Below are positions 1 through 8,432 of a DNA stretch of 33,909 nt, piece after piece; position 1 is the first letter of the stretch; each line of letters starts with the position of its first letter. The translations under genes were made by a program, and so were the position numbers. The stretch lies in contig NZ_JAHLQC010000026.1 in assembly GCF_018918265.1 (NCBI RefSeq), positions 1 through 33,909 of the forward strand, written 5' to 3'. The notes beneath the pieces were generated by a model that was given only the letters and a program-made list of their open reading frames with translations, was not told where the DNA came from and did no database searches. The DNA is from Falcatimonas sp. MSJ-15. Lineage in GTDB: Bacteria > Bacillota > Clostridia > Lachnospirales > Lachnospiraceae.

Positions 1-30
1 CTTAAATTCTTCTGAGTACTGTGTAGCCAT
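1..30 (-). CDS. IS3-type transposase OrfA, N-terminus only (runs off the window)
   Basis: Ten codons are visible on the minus strand, reading MATQYSEEFK, preceded by a strong AGGAGG ribosome site at about 36-43. The YSEEFK start is typical of IS3-family OrfA (helix-turn-helix, DNA-binding part of the transposase). Only the start is in the window, so whether the element is intact cannot be judged. The match is short and rests on the motif plus the good ribosome site. Confidence 0.5.
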   Translation of the reverse strand, partial: MATQYSEEFK

Positions 31-163
31 GTATTACTCCTCCAATCTTTAACTTTAATAATAAATCTATATTAAGGATTATTCCATATCTAATTTGTAC
101 TATTTACATTCTAACATCAATAGGACCAGCAGGCCGTTTTGCTATTTCTGGAGGTGAACATCC

Positions 164-390
164 ATGGCAACCACACGCCTGATGCCCCTGTACACCGGCA
201 AAGGCCGCACGGTGGGGCAGGCTATCAGCGCCATCATCGACTACACCGAAAATCCGCAAAAGACGGACGGTGGCAGACTGATTATAAGCTGGCAGTGCGA
301 CAGCAGAATCGCCGACGCCGAGTTCCTTTTCGCTAAAAATCAATACACCCAAAAGACCGGCAGAGTGCGCGGCGAGGATGATGTGATTTA
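164..390 (+). pseudogene. truncated conjugative-element relaxase (N-terminal ~75 residues)
   Basis: The reading frame starts at ATG 164 after a GGAGGTG ribosome site. About the first 75 residues resemble the N-terminus of the relaxase/mobilization nuclease of clostridial conjugative and mobilizable transposons, which nicks the transfer origin (motifs KGRTVGQAISAIIDY, ENPQKTD, SWQCDS, AEFLFAKNQY, TGRVRGEDDVI). Full-length members are several hundred residues. After DDVI the family similarity stops and the frame continues to 721 only through unrelated sequence holding a VanZ-like fragment in another frame. The His-rich metal site and the rest of the catalytic domain are absent, so this cannot work. 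GC is higher here than in the sequence after about 390, marking the junction. Confidence 0.72.
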
Positions 391-422
391 TAGTGGGATT
401 TGCAATGACAACATTTATCTAA

Positions 423-653
423 ATAGCTCAAATTTTCACAGGACGGGCGACAGATATAGATGGCATTATTACAAACATTGCAGGTACTTTAGTAGGATAT
501 CTAATTGCATACTGGTTTACAGATATCTTTACAAGAAGAATAGTGAAAAATTCAAAAAAGAACGACTTTTACATAATATGTGCATCTGTAGCACTTATTA
601 TGTTCTTCCTTCAACCATTTATTTCATCTTTGTTATGGAAAATGGTTCTGTAA
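423..653 (+). pseudogene. VanZ-like membrane protein, C-terminal remnant
   Basis: In a different frame from the upstream relaxase fragment there is an open stretch with the VanZ core motif: IFTGRATDIDGIITN followed by AGTLVGYLIAYW, then a basic loop and a last hydrophobic segment (FYIICASVALIMFFLQPF). VanZ-family proteins are small polytopic membrane proteins, some linked to teicoplanin resistance, with the pattern FTGR-x-D-x-DD-x-x-x-N-x-x-G. A TAA at 420-422 closes the frame just upstream and there is no start, so the N-terminal membrane helices are missing. The fragment is fused in sequence to the relaxase remnant. Confidence 0.6.
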
Positions 654-666
654 CTTCAAATCTCAC

Positions 667-716
667 TCTACGTAGCGTAGAAACCACAAAATTCACCATA
701 TTCTACGTTACGTGGG
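667..716. repeat. imperfect inverted repeat / hairpin
   Basis: Arms 667-682 and 701-716 can pair over 16 positions with three G-U pairs; the perfect core is CGTAGAA / TTCTACG. The loop is 18 nt. No T-tract follows on either strand, so it is not a clear terminator. It lies just after the VanZ-like remnant and could be the end of a former element. Confidence 0.4.
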
Positions 717-768
717 TGTGATTGGAAATCAAATTATGGGGTAATCAAATCAGAGAGGAGAAAAACAG

Positions 769-1035
769 ATTGATCAAATTATTATCAAAAAATATGAGGT
801 GCGTACATTAGATATAAATGATGTAGATGCCCTCAAAGCAATTCTTTTTGGCAAAAGAATGGATTTTATATCATTTCGGAAAAAGAGTACAATGTTATGG
901 AATTGACATTATAAATTCAATTTTGTGGATTTTATAGCAGTTTGCACGACAGGTATACTTTTCTACAGGTATTATCGAAAAGAATTGATTGTCAGTACTA
1001 AGAAATATCCAAACTTCCTGAAGCGAAGCACTTAA
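769..1035 (+). pseudogene. unrecognised small ORF interrupted by in-frame TGA
   Basis: A frame begins at ATT 769 behind a good ribosome site (AGAGGAG at 751-757) and reads IDQIIIKKYEVRTLDINDVDALKAI..., stops at TGA 904-906, then continues in the same frame to TAA 1033. The second half is hydrophobic (FVDFIAVCTTGILFYRYY). I do not recognise the family. The missing ATG/GTG/TTG start and the internal stop suggest a decayed gene; the whole would be about 88 codons. The rest of 721-1080 shows nothing else. Confidence 0.3.
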
Positions 1036-1080
1036 GACATTTCAGATGATTTAATAATTCACCAGTATCTTTGTAAAAAG

Positions 1081-1126
1081 AAAAAAGTGCAGATATGATA
1101 TTTATGTTACATATCTGCACTTTTTT
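1081..1126. terminator. bidirectional intrinsic terminator
   Basis: A perfect 17-bp inverted repeat (1081-1097 and 1110-1126) with a 12-nt loop, ending in six T on the plus strand and, by symmetry, six T on the minus strand. It lies directly after the stop of the LacI-type gene on the minus strand (1132) and would end its transcript. It also insulates it from the broken ORFs to the left. Confidence 0.85.
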
Positions 1127-1131
1127 GAAAT

Positions 1132-2172
1132 TTATAATTGGGTGACAATGCATGTGGTATCGCGATTAATTAATACTAGCGTAATAACCTTATGAATTGG
1201 TGTGGTCAAAACAACAGGTTTTCTTTTCTTTCGTTCATTCATCTGTTCGACTAATATCTCCATAGCGGTTTCGGCTATTTTATCAATTTGTTGTCCGACA
1301 GTACTGGTAGGAATGACAGCTTCATTGGAGATTGGAGAATTATCAAATCCAATTATTTGATAATCTTCTGGAAGTGAACCATATGATCGAATTAGTGAAT
1401 TTAAAAACATGTTGGCATATGTATCATTGGCAAGAAAGATTCCTTTTCGTTTTCCCTTATAAGCATTATCCAAATATTTGGCAATTTCTTGAATAGATTT
1501 TTGATTATCTTCATAAGAGTTTCCTAAATCTTTAAGAAGTAATTCATAGGAAAGATTACAATCTCTACAAATATCAACAAAACCTTGAATACGTCCATAC
1601 GCGGGGATATATTTAGGAACATTTACATTTATATGAATATATATATCGCAATTACATTTCTTTAGGAGACTTGTCGCCTGAACACCACCCATATAGTTAT
1701 CAGTATTGACGCTGTTTGTATATTCATCTTCCCGTTCAATAGTGACAATAGGAATGTTATAGGAGGCCAGTTCTTTAGAAGGAATGGTATGACTTAACAC
1801 AATCATTCCCTCAATGTTATAAGCTAATAATTCCTTAATGTACTGCCGTTCTATAGCTTCATTTGAGTTTCCGGAAAAAACAAGAAATTTGTATCCAAAT
1901 TTTTCGTAAGACGAAAGAATTTGGTTAAGCATCTCAGAATAGTAGTGCAGATACAGATTTGGAACAATAATACCAACAAATTCTGTTTTCCCGCTTGCAA
2001 GTATCTTTGCAACTTTATTTTCTTTATAATCTAGATCAATTAATGCCTGTGCAATGATTTCCTGATTTTTTAAAGTAAGTGAATCCGGATTATTAAAATA
2101 CCGTGAAATAGTAGTCTTTGAAAAATTAGTATATCGTGCAATGTCATCAAAAGTTACTTTCTTTTTGATCAT
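1132..2172 (-). CDS. LacI/GalR-family transcription regulator of the fructan operon
   Basis: 346 residues, normal for the family. The N-terminal helix-turn-helix is VTFDDIARYTNFSKTTISRYFNNP, followed by the periplasmic-binding-like sugar domain (FVGIIVPNLYLHYYSEML near residue 65, IIGFDNSP near 285). ATG 2172 is chosen over the in-frame TTG at 2181 because AGGAG ends directly before that TTG but sits 9 nt from the ATG. The gene is divergent from the transporter/GH32/fructokinase operon. Two copies of the same inverted-repeat operator lie between them, one next to this gene's own promoter, so it probably represses the operon and itself until a fructan-derived inducer binds. Its role as regulator of this operon is inferred from position and operators; the family assignment is firm. 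Confidence 0.93.
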   Translation of the reverse strand: MIKKKVTFDDIARYTNFSKTTISRYFNNPDSLTLKNQEIIAQALIDLDYKENKVAKILASGKTEFVGIIVPNLYLHYYSEMLNQILSSYEKFGYKFLVFSGNSNEAIERQYIKELLAYNIEGMIVLSHTIPSKELASYNIPIVTIEREDEYTNSVNTDNYMGGVQATSLLKKCNCDIYIHINVNVPKYIPAYGRIQGFVDICRDCNLSYELLLKDLGNSYEDNQKSIQEIAKYLDNAYKGKRKGIFLANDTYANMFLNSLIRSYGSLPEDYQIIGFDNSPISNEAVIPTSTVGQQIDKIAETAMEILVEQMNERKKRKPVVLTTPIHKVITLVLINRDTTCIVTQL

Positions 2173-2198
2173 GATAGTCAACTCCTTTATTGTTCTAT

Positions 2199-2227
2199 AT
2201 TATAACAAATTCGAAATTGTTATTCAA
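2199..2227 (-). promoter_or_regulatory. promoter of the LacI-type regulator gene
   Basis: On the minus strand TTGAAT (2222-2227) and TATAAT (2199-2204) are separated by exactly 17 bp. The start codon follows about 27 nt downstream of -10. The upstream operator (2235-2258) lies 7 bp behind the -35, consistent with autoregulation. Confidence 0.7.
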
Positions 2228-2234
2228 TCAAAAA

Positions 2235-2258
2235 ATAACCGGTTACTTTACTGGTTGT
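2235..2258. promoter_or_regulatory. LacI-type operator O1 (upstream copy)
   Basis: Imperfect inverted repeat ATAACCGGT - TACTTT - ACTGGTTGT, closely matching the copy at 2361-2384, including the identical 6-bp spacer. It lies between the two divergent promoters. Confidence 0.78.
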
Positions 2259-2315
2259 GCATATTTGCTAAATATTTACTAGCAATATTTGTCTAAAATA
2301 ATGAAAAGTTGTACC

Positions 2316-2344
2316 TTGACTTCTAAAGTGATAAAAGATATAAT
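2316..2344 (+). promoter_or_regulatory. consensus promoter of the fructan operon
   Basis: TTGACT (2316-2321) and TATAAT (2339-2344) are separated by 17 bp, near the sigma-A optimum. Initiation would fall near 2351, putting the downstream operator at about +10, a position that blocks transcription when occupied. Confidence 0.85.
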
Positions 2345-2360
2345 AAAGAAAAGAAACAAA

Positions 2361-2384
2361 GTAACCGGTTACTTTACCGGTTAC
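2361..2384. promoter_or_regulatory. LacI-type operator O2 (downstream copy)
   Basis: Perfect inverted repeat GTAACCGGT - TACTTT - ACCGGTTAC. It sits just after the predicted transcription start and exactly 126 bp from the upstream copy, equal to about twelve helical turns, so both sites face the same side of the DNA. Confidence 0.82.
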
Positions 2385-2417
2385 AACACATAACAAGAAA
2401 TGGAAGGGGTATGAAAA

Positions 2418-3350
2418 GTGGAAGCGAAAAAAAACTTAACAAATGGAAAACAAACAATGAAGCAGAAACTGTTGTATGTCAGGAAAAACTGGCAATTGTA
2501 TGTATTCTTCCTGATGCCGGCACTTGTAGTTACGATTATTTTTAAGTATTTGCCGATGGGTGGAATTCTTATGGCGTTTGAAGATTATAATGTACGTCTG
2601 GGAATTTTAGGAAGTGAATGGGTAGGACTAGATTATTTCAAACGTTTTTTATCCTCACCGGATTTTATGACCTATTTATTGAATACGTTAAAGTTAAGTT
2701 TATATGGTTTATTATGGGGATTTCCAATGCCAATCATATTGGCATTGCTATTGAATCAAATTCGTAGTGTTGGTATTAAGAAAAAAATTCAGCTTTTGAT
2801 TTATGCCCCTAATTTTATTTCAGTTATCGTTTTATGTGGTATGGTAAGAATGTTTTTATCTCCAGTAGGACCACTCAATCAAATTTTGGGAACATCAACA
2901 AACTGGATGACGATGCCGAAGGCATTTCGAACAATCTACATTGCTAGTGGTATATGGCAAGGCGCAGGGTGGGCTTCCATCATGTATACCGCCGCCTTAT
3001 CAAATGTAAGTAAAGAGTTAGAGGAAGCTGCTATGCTTGATGGTGCAAATATTTTGCAGCAGATATGGTATGTACAGCTTCCCGCTATTAAAAATATTAT
3101 TGTGATTCAATTCATTCTTTCCGCGGGAAATATTATGAGCGTTGGATTTGAAAAGGCATATGCGCTTCAAACAGGAATGAATCTGCCAACGTCAGAAATT
3201 ATTTCAACATACGTATATAAGATCGGTTTATTGAATGGTGACTATGGTTATTCTACAGCAGTGGGTATATTTAATTCCATCATCAATGTGATTTTATTGC
3301 TTGTTGTAAATGGAATTGTATCAAAATTAAACGATGGAGAAGGATTATAG
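2418..3350 (+). CDS. CUT1-type sugar ABC transporter permease (LplB type), fructan operon
   Basis: 310 residues with six predicted membrane helices and the permease EAA loop (LEEAAMLDGANILQQIW, near residue 200) that docks on the ATPase. The N-terminal part (YVFFLMPALVVTIIFKYLPMG) is typical of the LplB group of oligosaccharide importers. Start: GTG 2418, 8 nt after AAGGGG; an ATG at 2411 is in another frame and opens only a short ORF, and the next in-frame ATG (2457) has no ribosome site. First gene of a five-gene operon. By analogy to the pneumococcal fusABC fructo-oligosaccharide importer it probably brings in short fructans or sucrose-like sugars. No ATPase gene is present, so a shared MsmK-like ATPase elsewhere is needed. 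Confidence 0.92.
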   Translation: MEAKKNLTNGKQTMKQKLLYVRKNWQLYVFFLMPALVVTIIFKYLPMGGILMAFEDYNVRLGILGSEWVGLDYFKRFLSSPDFMTYLLNTLKLSLYGLLWGFPMPIILALLLNQIRSVGIKKKIQLLIYAPNFISVIVLCGMVRMFLSPVGPLNQILGTSTNWMTMPKAFRTIYIASGIWQGAGWASIMYTAALSNVSKELEEAAMLDGANILQQIWYVQLPAIKNIIVIQFILSAGNIMSVGFEKAYALQTGMNLPTSEIISTYVYKIGLLNGDYGYSTAVGIFNSIINVILLLVVNGIVSKLNDGEGL

Positions 3351-3364
3351 AGAGGAGGAATACA

Positions 3365-4273
3365 ATGAGAGCACAAAAAAACAAATCAAAAGCAATAAAA
3401 AGAAGTACAATTGACAGAGTCATTCTTTTTCTGGGTTATAGTATGTTAGGATTATTTACAATAGCAATTGTTATTCCGCTTGTGTATGTTGTCATAGCCT
3501 CTTTTGTGGATCCAAATGTACTGAATAATCAGGGAATCAGCTTTCGCGTGAGTGATTGGTCACTGGAAGCATATAGAAGAGTGCTTGAAGATAAAATGAT
3601 ATGGCGGGGATTTGCAAATTCTTTCTTTTACTCCATTACAGCAACGGCAATCTCTGTTTTCATTACACTTCTTGCAGCTTATCCAATGTCTAAAAAAGAT
3701 TTGGTAGGTAGAAAGTTTTTTAATGCATTATTTGTTATTACTATGTTTTTTGGAGGAGGATTAATTCCTACATTTATTCTGATGAATAAGCTTCGTCTGG
3801 TTAATACAATATGGGCAATTTTGTTACCAGGTGCATTTAATGTATGGAATATGATATTGGCAAGAACCTATTATCAGTCTGTTTCAAGTGAATTAAGGGA
3901 AGCTGCGCAGATTGATGGGGCAAATGAGATACAGTACTTCTTCCGGATTTTACTTCCTCTTTGTAAACCAATTATTGCAGTTCTGGCATTATGGGGATTT
4001 GTTGGAATGTGGAACAGTTACTTTGATGCTATGATCTATTTAAATGATGCTGATTTGCAGCCGTTACAGTTAGTACTTCGTTCCATTTTGGTACAAAATA
4101 CACCTCAATCAGGAATGATTGCTGATATTCAAAGTACCGCAGAAATGGCAAAAATGGCAGAATTACTAAAATATTCAACGATTGTAGTATCTAGTATTCC
4201 ACTTCTTGTGATGTATCCATTTTTCCAAAAATACTTTGACAAGGGTGTTATGGTAGGTTCAATTAAAGGGTAA
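3365..4273 (+). CDS. CUT1-type sugar ABC transporter permease (YtcP/UgpE type), fructan operon
   Basis: 302 residues, six predicted membrane helices, with the EAA loop LREAAQIDGANEIQYFF near residue 180 and a normal C-terminal end (KYFDKGVMVGSIKG) typical of YtcP-like permeases. A strong GAGGAGG ribosome site precedes ATG 3365; the gap to the previous gene is 14 bp, so translation is coupled or at least co-transcribed. It forms the heterodimeric membrane channel with the preceding permease. Confidence 0.92.
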   Translation: MRAQKNKSKAIKRSTIDRVILFLGYSMLGLFTIAIVIPLVYVVIASFVDPNVLNNQGISFRVSDWSLEAYRRVLEDKMIWRGFANSFFYSITATAISVFITLLAAYPMSKKDLVGRKFFNALFVITMFFGGGLIPTFILMNKLRLVNTIWAILLPGAFNVWNMILARTYYQSVSSELREAAQIDGANEIQYFFRILLPLCKPIIAVLALWGFVGMWNSYFDAMIYLNDADLQPLQLVLRSILVQNTPQSGMIADIQSTAEMAKMAELLKYSTIVVSSIPLLVMYPFFQKYFDKGVMVGSIKG

Positions 4274-4298
4274 AAATAGTAGGAAGGAGAAAACGCAG

Positions 4299-5975
4299 AT
4301 GAAAAAAGGAATAAAGAAAACAATTTGTATGTTACTGACTGCTATTAGTTGCATATCATTAGTTGGTTGTGGAGAAACGGCAGTAGGGCAGGCAGATATC
4401 GATCCCAAGACTCCGATAGAGAAAGTTGCTTTCCCATTATCTGAAACAAAAGAATTGTCATTTATTACGAATGCACCTGCCAGAACAGAGCAGGATCCAA
4501 ATAAAAGAACGATATTTATGAGATTGGAAGAACAGACGAATGTACATATTAATTGGACATGTTTTGTATCCGATCAATTTGGAGATAAGAAAAACCTGGC
4601 TTTAGCACAGTTTGGAGCATTACCTGACGGATTGTTTGTAGCAGGAATGAGTGACTATGATTTGCTTCGCTATGCAAAACAGGGAATTATCATTCCTTTA
4701 GAGAACCTGATTGATAAATATATGCCGAATTTACAATCTGTTTTTGAAAAATATCCGGAGTACAGGGTAATGTGTACCGCTCCGGATGGACATATATATT
4801 CTTTCCCATGGATTGAGCAGCTTGGAGCAGGAAAAGAGGCCATACAGGCAATCGGTGATATTCCATACATAAACAAGAAGTGGCTGGATTATCTAGGGTT
4901 AGAAATGCCAAAAACAACAGATGAATTAGAAGAAGTTTTGATTGCTTTTCGTGATCATGCAAAAGAACTGCAACAAGAATTTGATATTACAGGTGGCGTG
5001 ATACCAATGTCCTTTATTATTAACAATGGAGATCAGGATCCGGCTATTTTAATTAATGGATTTGGCGAAGGATATGGAGACACAGGTGACCATTTTGCAG
5101 TAACAGATGAAGGAAAGGTAATTTATACCTCCGTACAGGAAGGATATAAGGAAGGGATTAGCTGGTTGCATCATTTGGTAGAGGAAGATTTGGTGGATCC
5201 AGAGGCTTTTACGCAAGACTGGTCTACTTATGTGGCAAAAGGAAAGAATCACAGATATGGATTATGCTTCTCCTGGGATATTGCTAATATTGATAATTAT
5301 GAAGATTATGTAATGCTGCCGGCACTTGCAGGACCTGAAGGTCTTGTAAACATAACAAGACAGAATGGTAGTGAAACAAGTGGATTTGACAGGGGACGTT
5401 GTGTTCTGACTTCAAATTGCAGAGATACAGCACTTGCAGCTGCGTGGATTGATCAAATGTACAAACCTATGCAGTCTGCACAGAATAACTGGGGTACTTA
5501 TGGTGAGGAAAATAGTGATAATATTTTTGAAATGAGTACAAATGCGGATGGAGAACCAATGTTAAGACATATGGATCTTAGTGGCAAATCTCCGGTAGAA
5601 ATTCGTGAGAACCAGTCGGTCAATGGACCACTTGCTATTTTGAATGAGTACTACAACGTGTATGTAACAGAACCTGATGACGCAAAATGGCGTCTTGATA
5701 ATATGCATGAAACTTATCTTTCTGATATGAACAGCAAATACGTATTTCCAAATGTTTTTATGAGTATGGAGGATACAAACAGAGTCTCACAGCTCGATAC
5801 TGATATTAAAAAATATGCAGAACAAATGAAAGCAAGTTGGATTTTAAATGGTGGAATTGAAGAAGAATGGGATAGCTATCTGCAAAAAATGGAGGACTAT
5901 GGACTTTCAGAGTATCTGGAAATTAAACAGAAATATTTTGATGCATATATAGAGTCATTATCAGATGAAAATTAA
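4299..5975 (+). CDS. oligosaccharide-binding lipoprotein of the fructan ABC transporter
   Basis: 558 residues, the long form of extracellular family-1 binding protein that accompanies LplB/YtcP permeases. It has a lipoprotein signal: basic MKKGIKK, hydrophobic stretch, then lipobox LVGC with the acylated Cys at residue 24. It would be anchored on the outside of the membrane and deliver sugar to the permease pair. Ribosome site AGGAAGGAG precedes ATG 4299. The 3' end overlaps the upstream-extended frame of the GH32 gene but not its likely start. Size and neighbours recall FusA of Streptococcus pneumoniae (kestose/nystose binding); substrate is inferred, not seen. Confidence 0.9.
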   Translation: MKKGIKKTICMLLTAISCISLVGCGETAVGQADIDPKTPIEKVAFPLSETKELSFITNAPARTEQDPNKRTIFMRLEEQTNVHINWTCFVSDQFGDKKNLALAQFGALPDGLFVAGMSDYDLLRYAKQGIIIPLENLIDKYMPNLQSVFEKYPEYRVMCTAPDGHIYSFPWIEQLGAGKEAIQAIGDIPYINKKWLDYLGLEMPKTTDELEEVLIAFRDHAKELQQEFDITGGVIPMSFIINNGDQDPAILINGFGEGYGDTGDHFAVTDEGKVIYTSVQEGYKEGISWLHHLVEEDLVDPEAFTQDWSTYVAKGKNHRYGLCFSWDIANIDNYEDYVMLPALAGPEGLVNITRQNGSETSGFDRGRCVLTSNCRDTALAAAWIDQMYKPMQSAQNNWGTYGEENSDNIFEMSTNADGEPMLRHMDLSGKSPVEIRENQSVNGPLAILNEYYNVYVTEPDDAKWRLDNMHETYLSDMNSKYVFPNVFMSMEDTNRVSQLDTDIKKYAEQMKASWILNGGIEEEWDSYLQKMEDYGLSEYLEIKQKYFDAYIESLSDEN

Positions 5976-5991
5976 TACAGAGGTGATAAAC

Positions 5992-7458
5992 ATGAGTGAA
6001 ATGGTAGAAAAAGCTAGAAACTATGAAATAGAAGAAAGTATGAAAATAGCACAGGATAACAGACCGGTATATCATTTTTCAAATCCGGTTGGCTGGATGA
6101 ATGATCCTAATGGTTTTTCTGACTATAAAGGGGAACATCATTTGTTCTTTCAATATTATCCTTATGCAACACATTGGGATTCTATGCATTGGGGACACGC
6201 AAAAAGTGCGGATTTTATCAAGTGGGAATACCTTCCTGTAGCATTGGCACCAGATAAGGACTATGACAATTTTGGCGTATTTTCCGGTAGTGCGATTGAA
6301 GATGGAGAAAAGCAGATACTGATTTATACAGGTGTAGAAGAAAAAGCAGCCCCAAATGGGGAAAAATGCATCCGCCAGAATCAATGCATTGCTATAGGAA
6401 ATGGTGTTGAATATGAAAAAATTGCAAATAATCCGGTTGTGACTGCGGACATGTTGCCAGAAGGCAGTAGTTTGGAAGATTTTAGAGATCCAAAAGTATG
6501 GAAGGAAAATGGAAAATACTATATGGTTGCTGGAAGCCGTCATGGTGACGGAAGTGGTCAGATTGCGTTGTTTTGTGCAGAAAATCCGGAAAAATGGGAA
6601 TTTGCAGGAATTTTAGACCGTAGTGAAAATAAGATAGGAAGGATGTGGGAATGCCCGGATTTTTATCCTTTAGATGGAAAACAGGTTCTTATGATTTCGC
6701 CACAGGAAATGGAAGCAGAAGGATTGGAATTTCACAATGGTAACAATACAGCATTTTTGATTGGAAACTATGACAAAGAAATGCTGAAGTTTATGAGAGA
6801 AAAAGTACAGTGCGTAGATTATGGACTTGATTTCTATGCACCACAGACTATGGAGACAGAGGATGGAAGAAGAATTTTGATTGGCTGGATGCAGTCATGG
6901 GATAATCCAATGTATCCTGATACTCAGAGATATTCTGGTATGATGACTATTCCGAGAGAGTTATCAATTAAGGGCGGAAGAATTTGTCAGATGCCTGTGC
7001 GTGAACTTGAAAAATATCGCAGCAATGTTATAAGTTACGATAATGTCTGTATTCACGAGGAGACAGAATTGGAAGGTATTAGTGGAAGAAGTATCGATCT
7101 GCAAATAGCTCTTAAAGGGAATGAATATGGAAAATTTAAAATAAAACTGGCTGCGGATGAAAAGCATTATTCAGAAATAATCTATGACAGAGATGAAAAA
7201 ACACTTACATTTGACCGTACCCATTCTGGGTTTAAGAAAGATACGATAAGCACACGCAGTATGTATGTCTCAGATAAAAAAGATGTGATAAATCTTAGAA
7301 TTTTAGTAGACAGATTTTCTGTAGAGATATTCGTAAATGATGGGGAACAGGTAATGACCTCGCTTATTTATACACCGGTAGATGCTTATGGAATTCGTTT
7401 TGCAAGTAATGGAAAGACATATTTGGATGTAATCAAATATGATATTGAGGTGAAGTAA
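5992..7458 (+). CDS. GH32 fructosidase (sucrose/fructo-oligosaccharide hydrolase)
   Basis: 488 residues. The three GH32 catalytic signatures are present: WMNDPNG with nucleophile D38, FRDP with the transition-state Asp at 166, and WECPD with acid/base E220, in a five-bladed propeller, followed by the C-terminal beta-sandwich ending near YDIEVK. It hydrolyses terminal beta-fructosyl bonds (sucrose, kestose, short inulin). No signal peptide, so it acts in the cytoplasm on imported sugar. ATG 5992 is preferred to the in-frame ATG 5965 because AGAGGTG at 5979-5985 serves 5992 and 5965 lies inside the preceding gene. A plain beta-fructosidase and a sucrose-6-phosphate hydrolase cannot be separated by eye, but ABC uptake without a PTS favours the unphosphorylated substrate. 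Confidence 0.93.
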   Translation: MSEMVEKARNYEIEESMKIAQDNRPVYHFSNPVGWMNDPNGFSDYKGEHHLFFQYYPYATHWDSMHWGHAKSADFIKWEYLPVALAPDKDYDNFGVFSGSAIEDGEKQILIYTGVEEKAAPNGEKCIRQNQCIAIGNGVEYEKIANNPVVTADMLPEGSSLEDFRDPKVWKENGKYYMVAGSRHGDGSGQIALFCAENPEKWEFAGILDRSENKIGRMWECPDFYPLDGKQVLMISPQEMEAEGLEFHNGNNTAFLIGNYDKEMLKFMREKVQCVDYGLDFYAPQTMETEDGRRILIGWMQSWDNPMYPDTQRYSGMMTIPRELSIKGGRICQMPVRELEKYRSNVISYDNVCIHEETELEGISGRSIDLQIALKGNEYGKFKIKLAADEKHYSEIIYDRDEKTLTFDRTHSGFKKDTISTRSMYVSDKKDVINLRILVDRFSVEIFVNDGEQVMTSLIYTPVDAYGIRFASNGKTYLDVIKYDIEVK

Positions 7459-8432
7459 TGGGAAAATACAATGTTGTAGCAATGGGCGAATTACTCATTG
7501 ACTTTACACAAAATGGATATAGTGAACAAGGGAATCCGATTTTTGAAGCTAATCCGGGAGGAGCTCCATGTAATGTGCTTGCCATGTTGCAAAAACTCGG
7601 AAGAAAAACGGCTTTTATTGGTAAAGTTGGTCAGGATGGTTTTGGATTACAGTTGGAGAAAGCCTTAAAGGAAACCGGAATTTCAACAGAAGGTTTGTGC
7701 TTTGATAAAGAAGTACATACAACTTTGGCAGTTGTACAAAAGAAAGAAGATGGAGATAGGGATTTTTCTTTTTACAGAAAGCCGGGAGCGGATATGATGC
7801 TTCGCACGGAAGAAGTGAAGGAAGAACTGATACGAAATGCAAAGATTTTTCATTACGGCTCTCTTTCTCTTACGGATGAGCCGGTGAGAACGGCAACTGT
7901 GAACGCCATTGAGACAGCTGAGAAAGCGGGTGTTTGGCTTTCTTTTGACCCGAATTTGAGAAAGTCTTTGTGGGAGAGCGAGGAACTGGCAAAGGAACAG
8001 ATCCGATATGGATTGGATCATTGTCATATATTGAAAATATCCGATGATGAGCTTGTATGGTTTACTGGCGAACAGGATTATGATAAGGCTATACAGAAGC
8101 TTCGGGTAGAATTCCAGATTCCTCTGATTCTTTTATCGTTGGGAAAAGACGGCAGCCGTGCTTATTGCGGAGAGGAGAGGGCAGAGATTCCGGCATTTCT
8201 AAATGAAAATACGATTGAAACGACCGGTGCGGGAGACACCTTTATGGGCTGTATGTTGCATCAGATTTTAAAGAATGGATATCAAAATCTGAGCAGACAG
8301 GACATGGAAGAAATGCTTACATTGGCCAATGCGGCCGCCTCTATCATCACCACTAGAAGAGGCGCACTTCGGGTCATGCCGGAGAAAGAAGATATTTTAA
8401 AACAAGTCCATACTTTTAAGGGAAATATCTAA
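7458..8432 (+). CDS. scrK: PfkB-family fructokinase
   Basis: 324 residues, ribokinase/PfkB fold. The N-terminal signature NPGGAPCNVLAML and the C-terminal ATP/anion-hole signature TTGAGDTFMG (catalytic base D260) are present. It phosphorylates fructose released by the neighbouring GH32 enzyme so it can enter glycolysis. The ATG overlaps the GH32 stop by one base and the ribosome site GAGGTGA lies inside the GH32 3' end, so the two are translationally coupled. Its own stop is followed with no gap by an in-frame remnant of another gene (8433), marking the end of the cluster as a recombination boundary. Phosphorylation at C6 is expected for this type but not proven. Confidence 0.9.
   Translation: MGKYNVVAMGELLIDFTQNGYSEQGNPIFEANPGGAPCNVLAMLQKLGRKTAFIGKVGQDGFGLQLEKALKETGISTEGLCFDKEVHTTLAVVQKKEDGDRDFSFYRKPGADMMLRTEEVKEELIRNAKIFHYGSLSLTDEPVRTATVNAIETAEKAGVWLSFDPNLRKSLWESEELAKEQIRYGLDHCHILKISDDELVWFTGEQDYDKAIQKLRVEFQIPLILLSLGKDGSRAYCGEERAEIPAFLNENTIETTGAGDTFMGCMLHQILKNGYQNLSRQDMEEMLTLANAAASIITTRRGALRVMPEKEDILKQVHTFKGNI

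Noticed and set aside
2411..2545. ATG-started short ORF at the beginning of the first permease gene
   Set aside because: It lies in another frame within the permease 5' end; the GTG at 2418 has better spacing and the family sequence.
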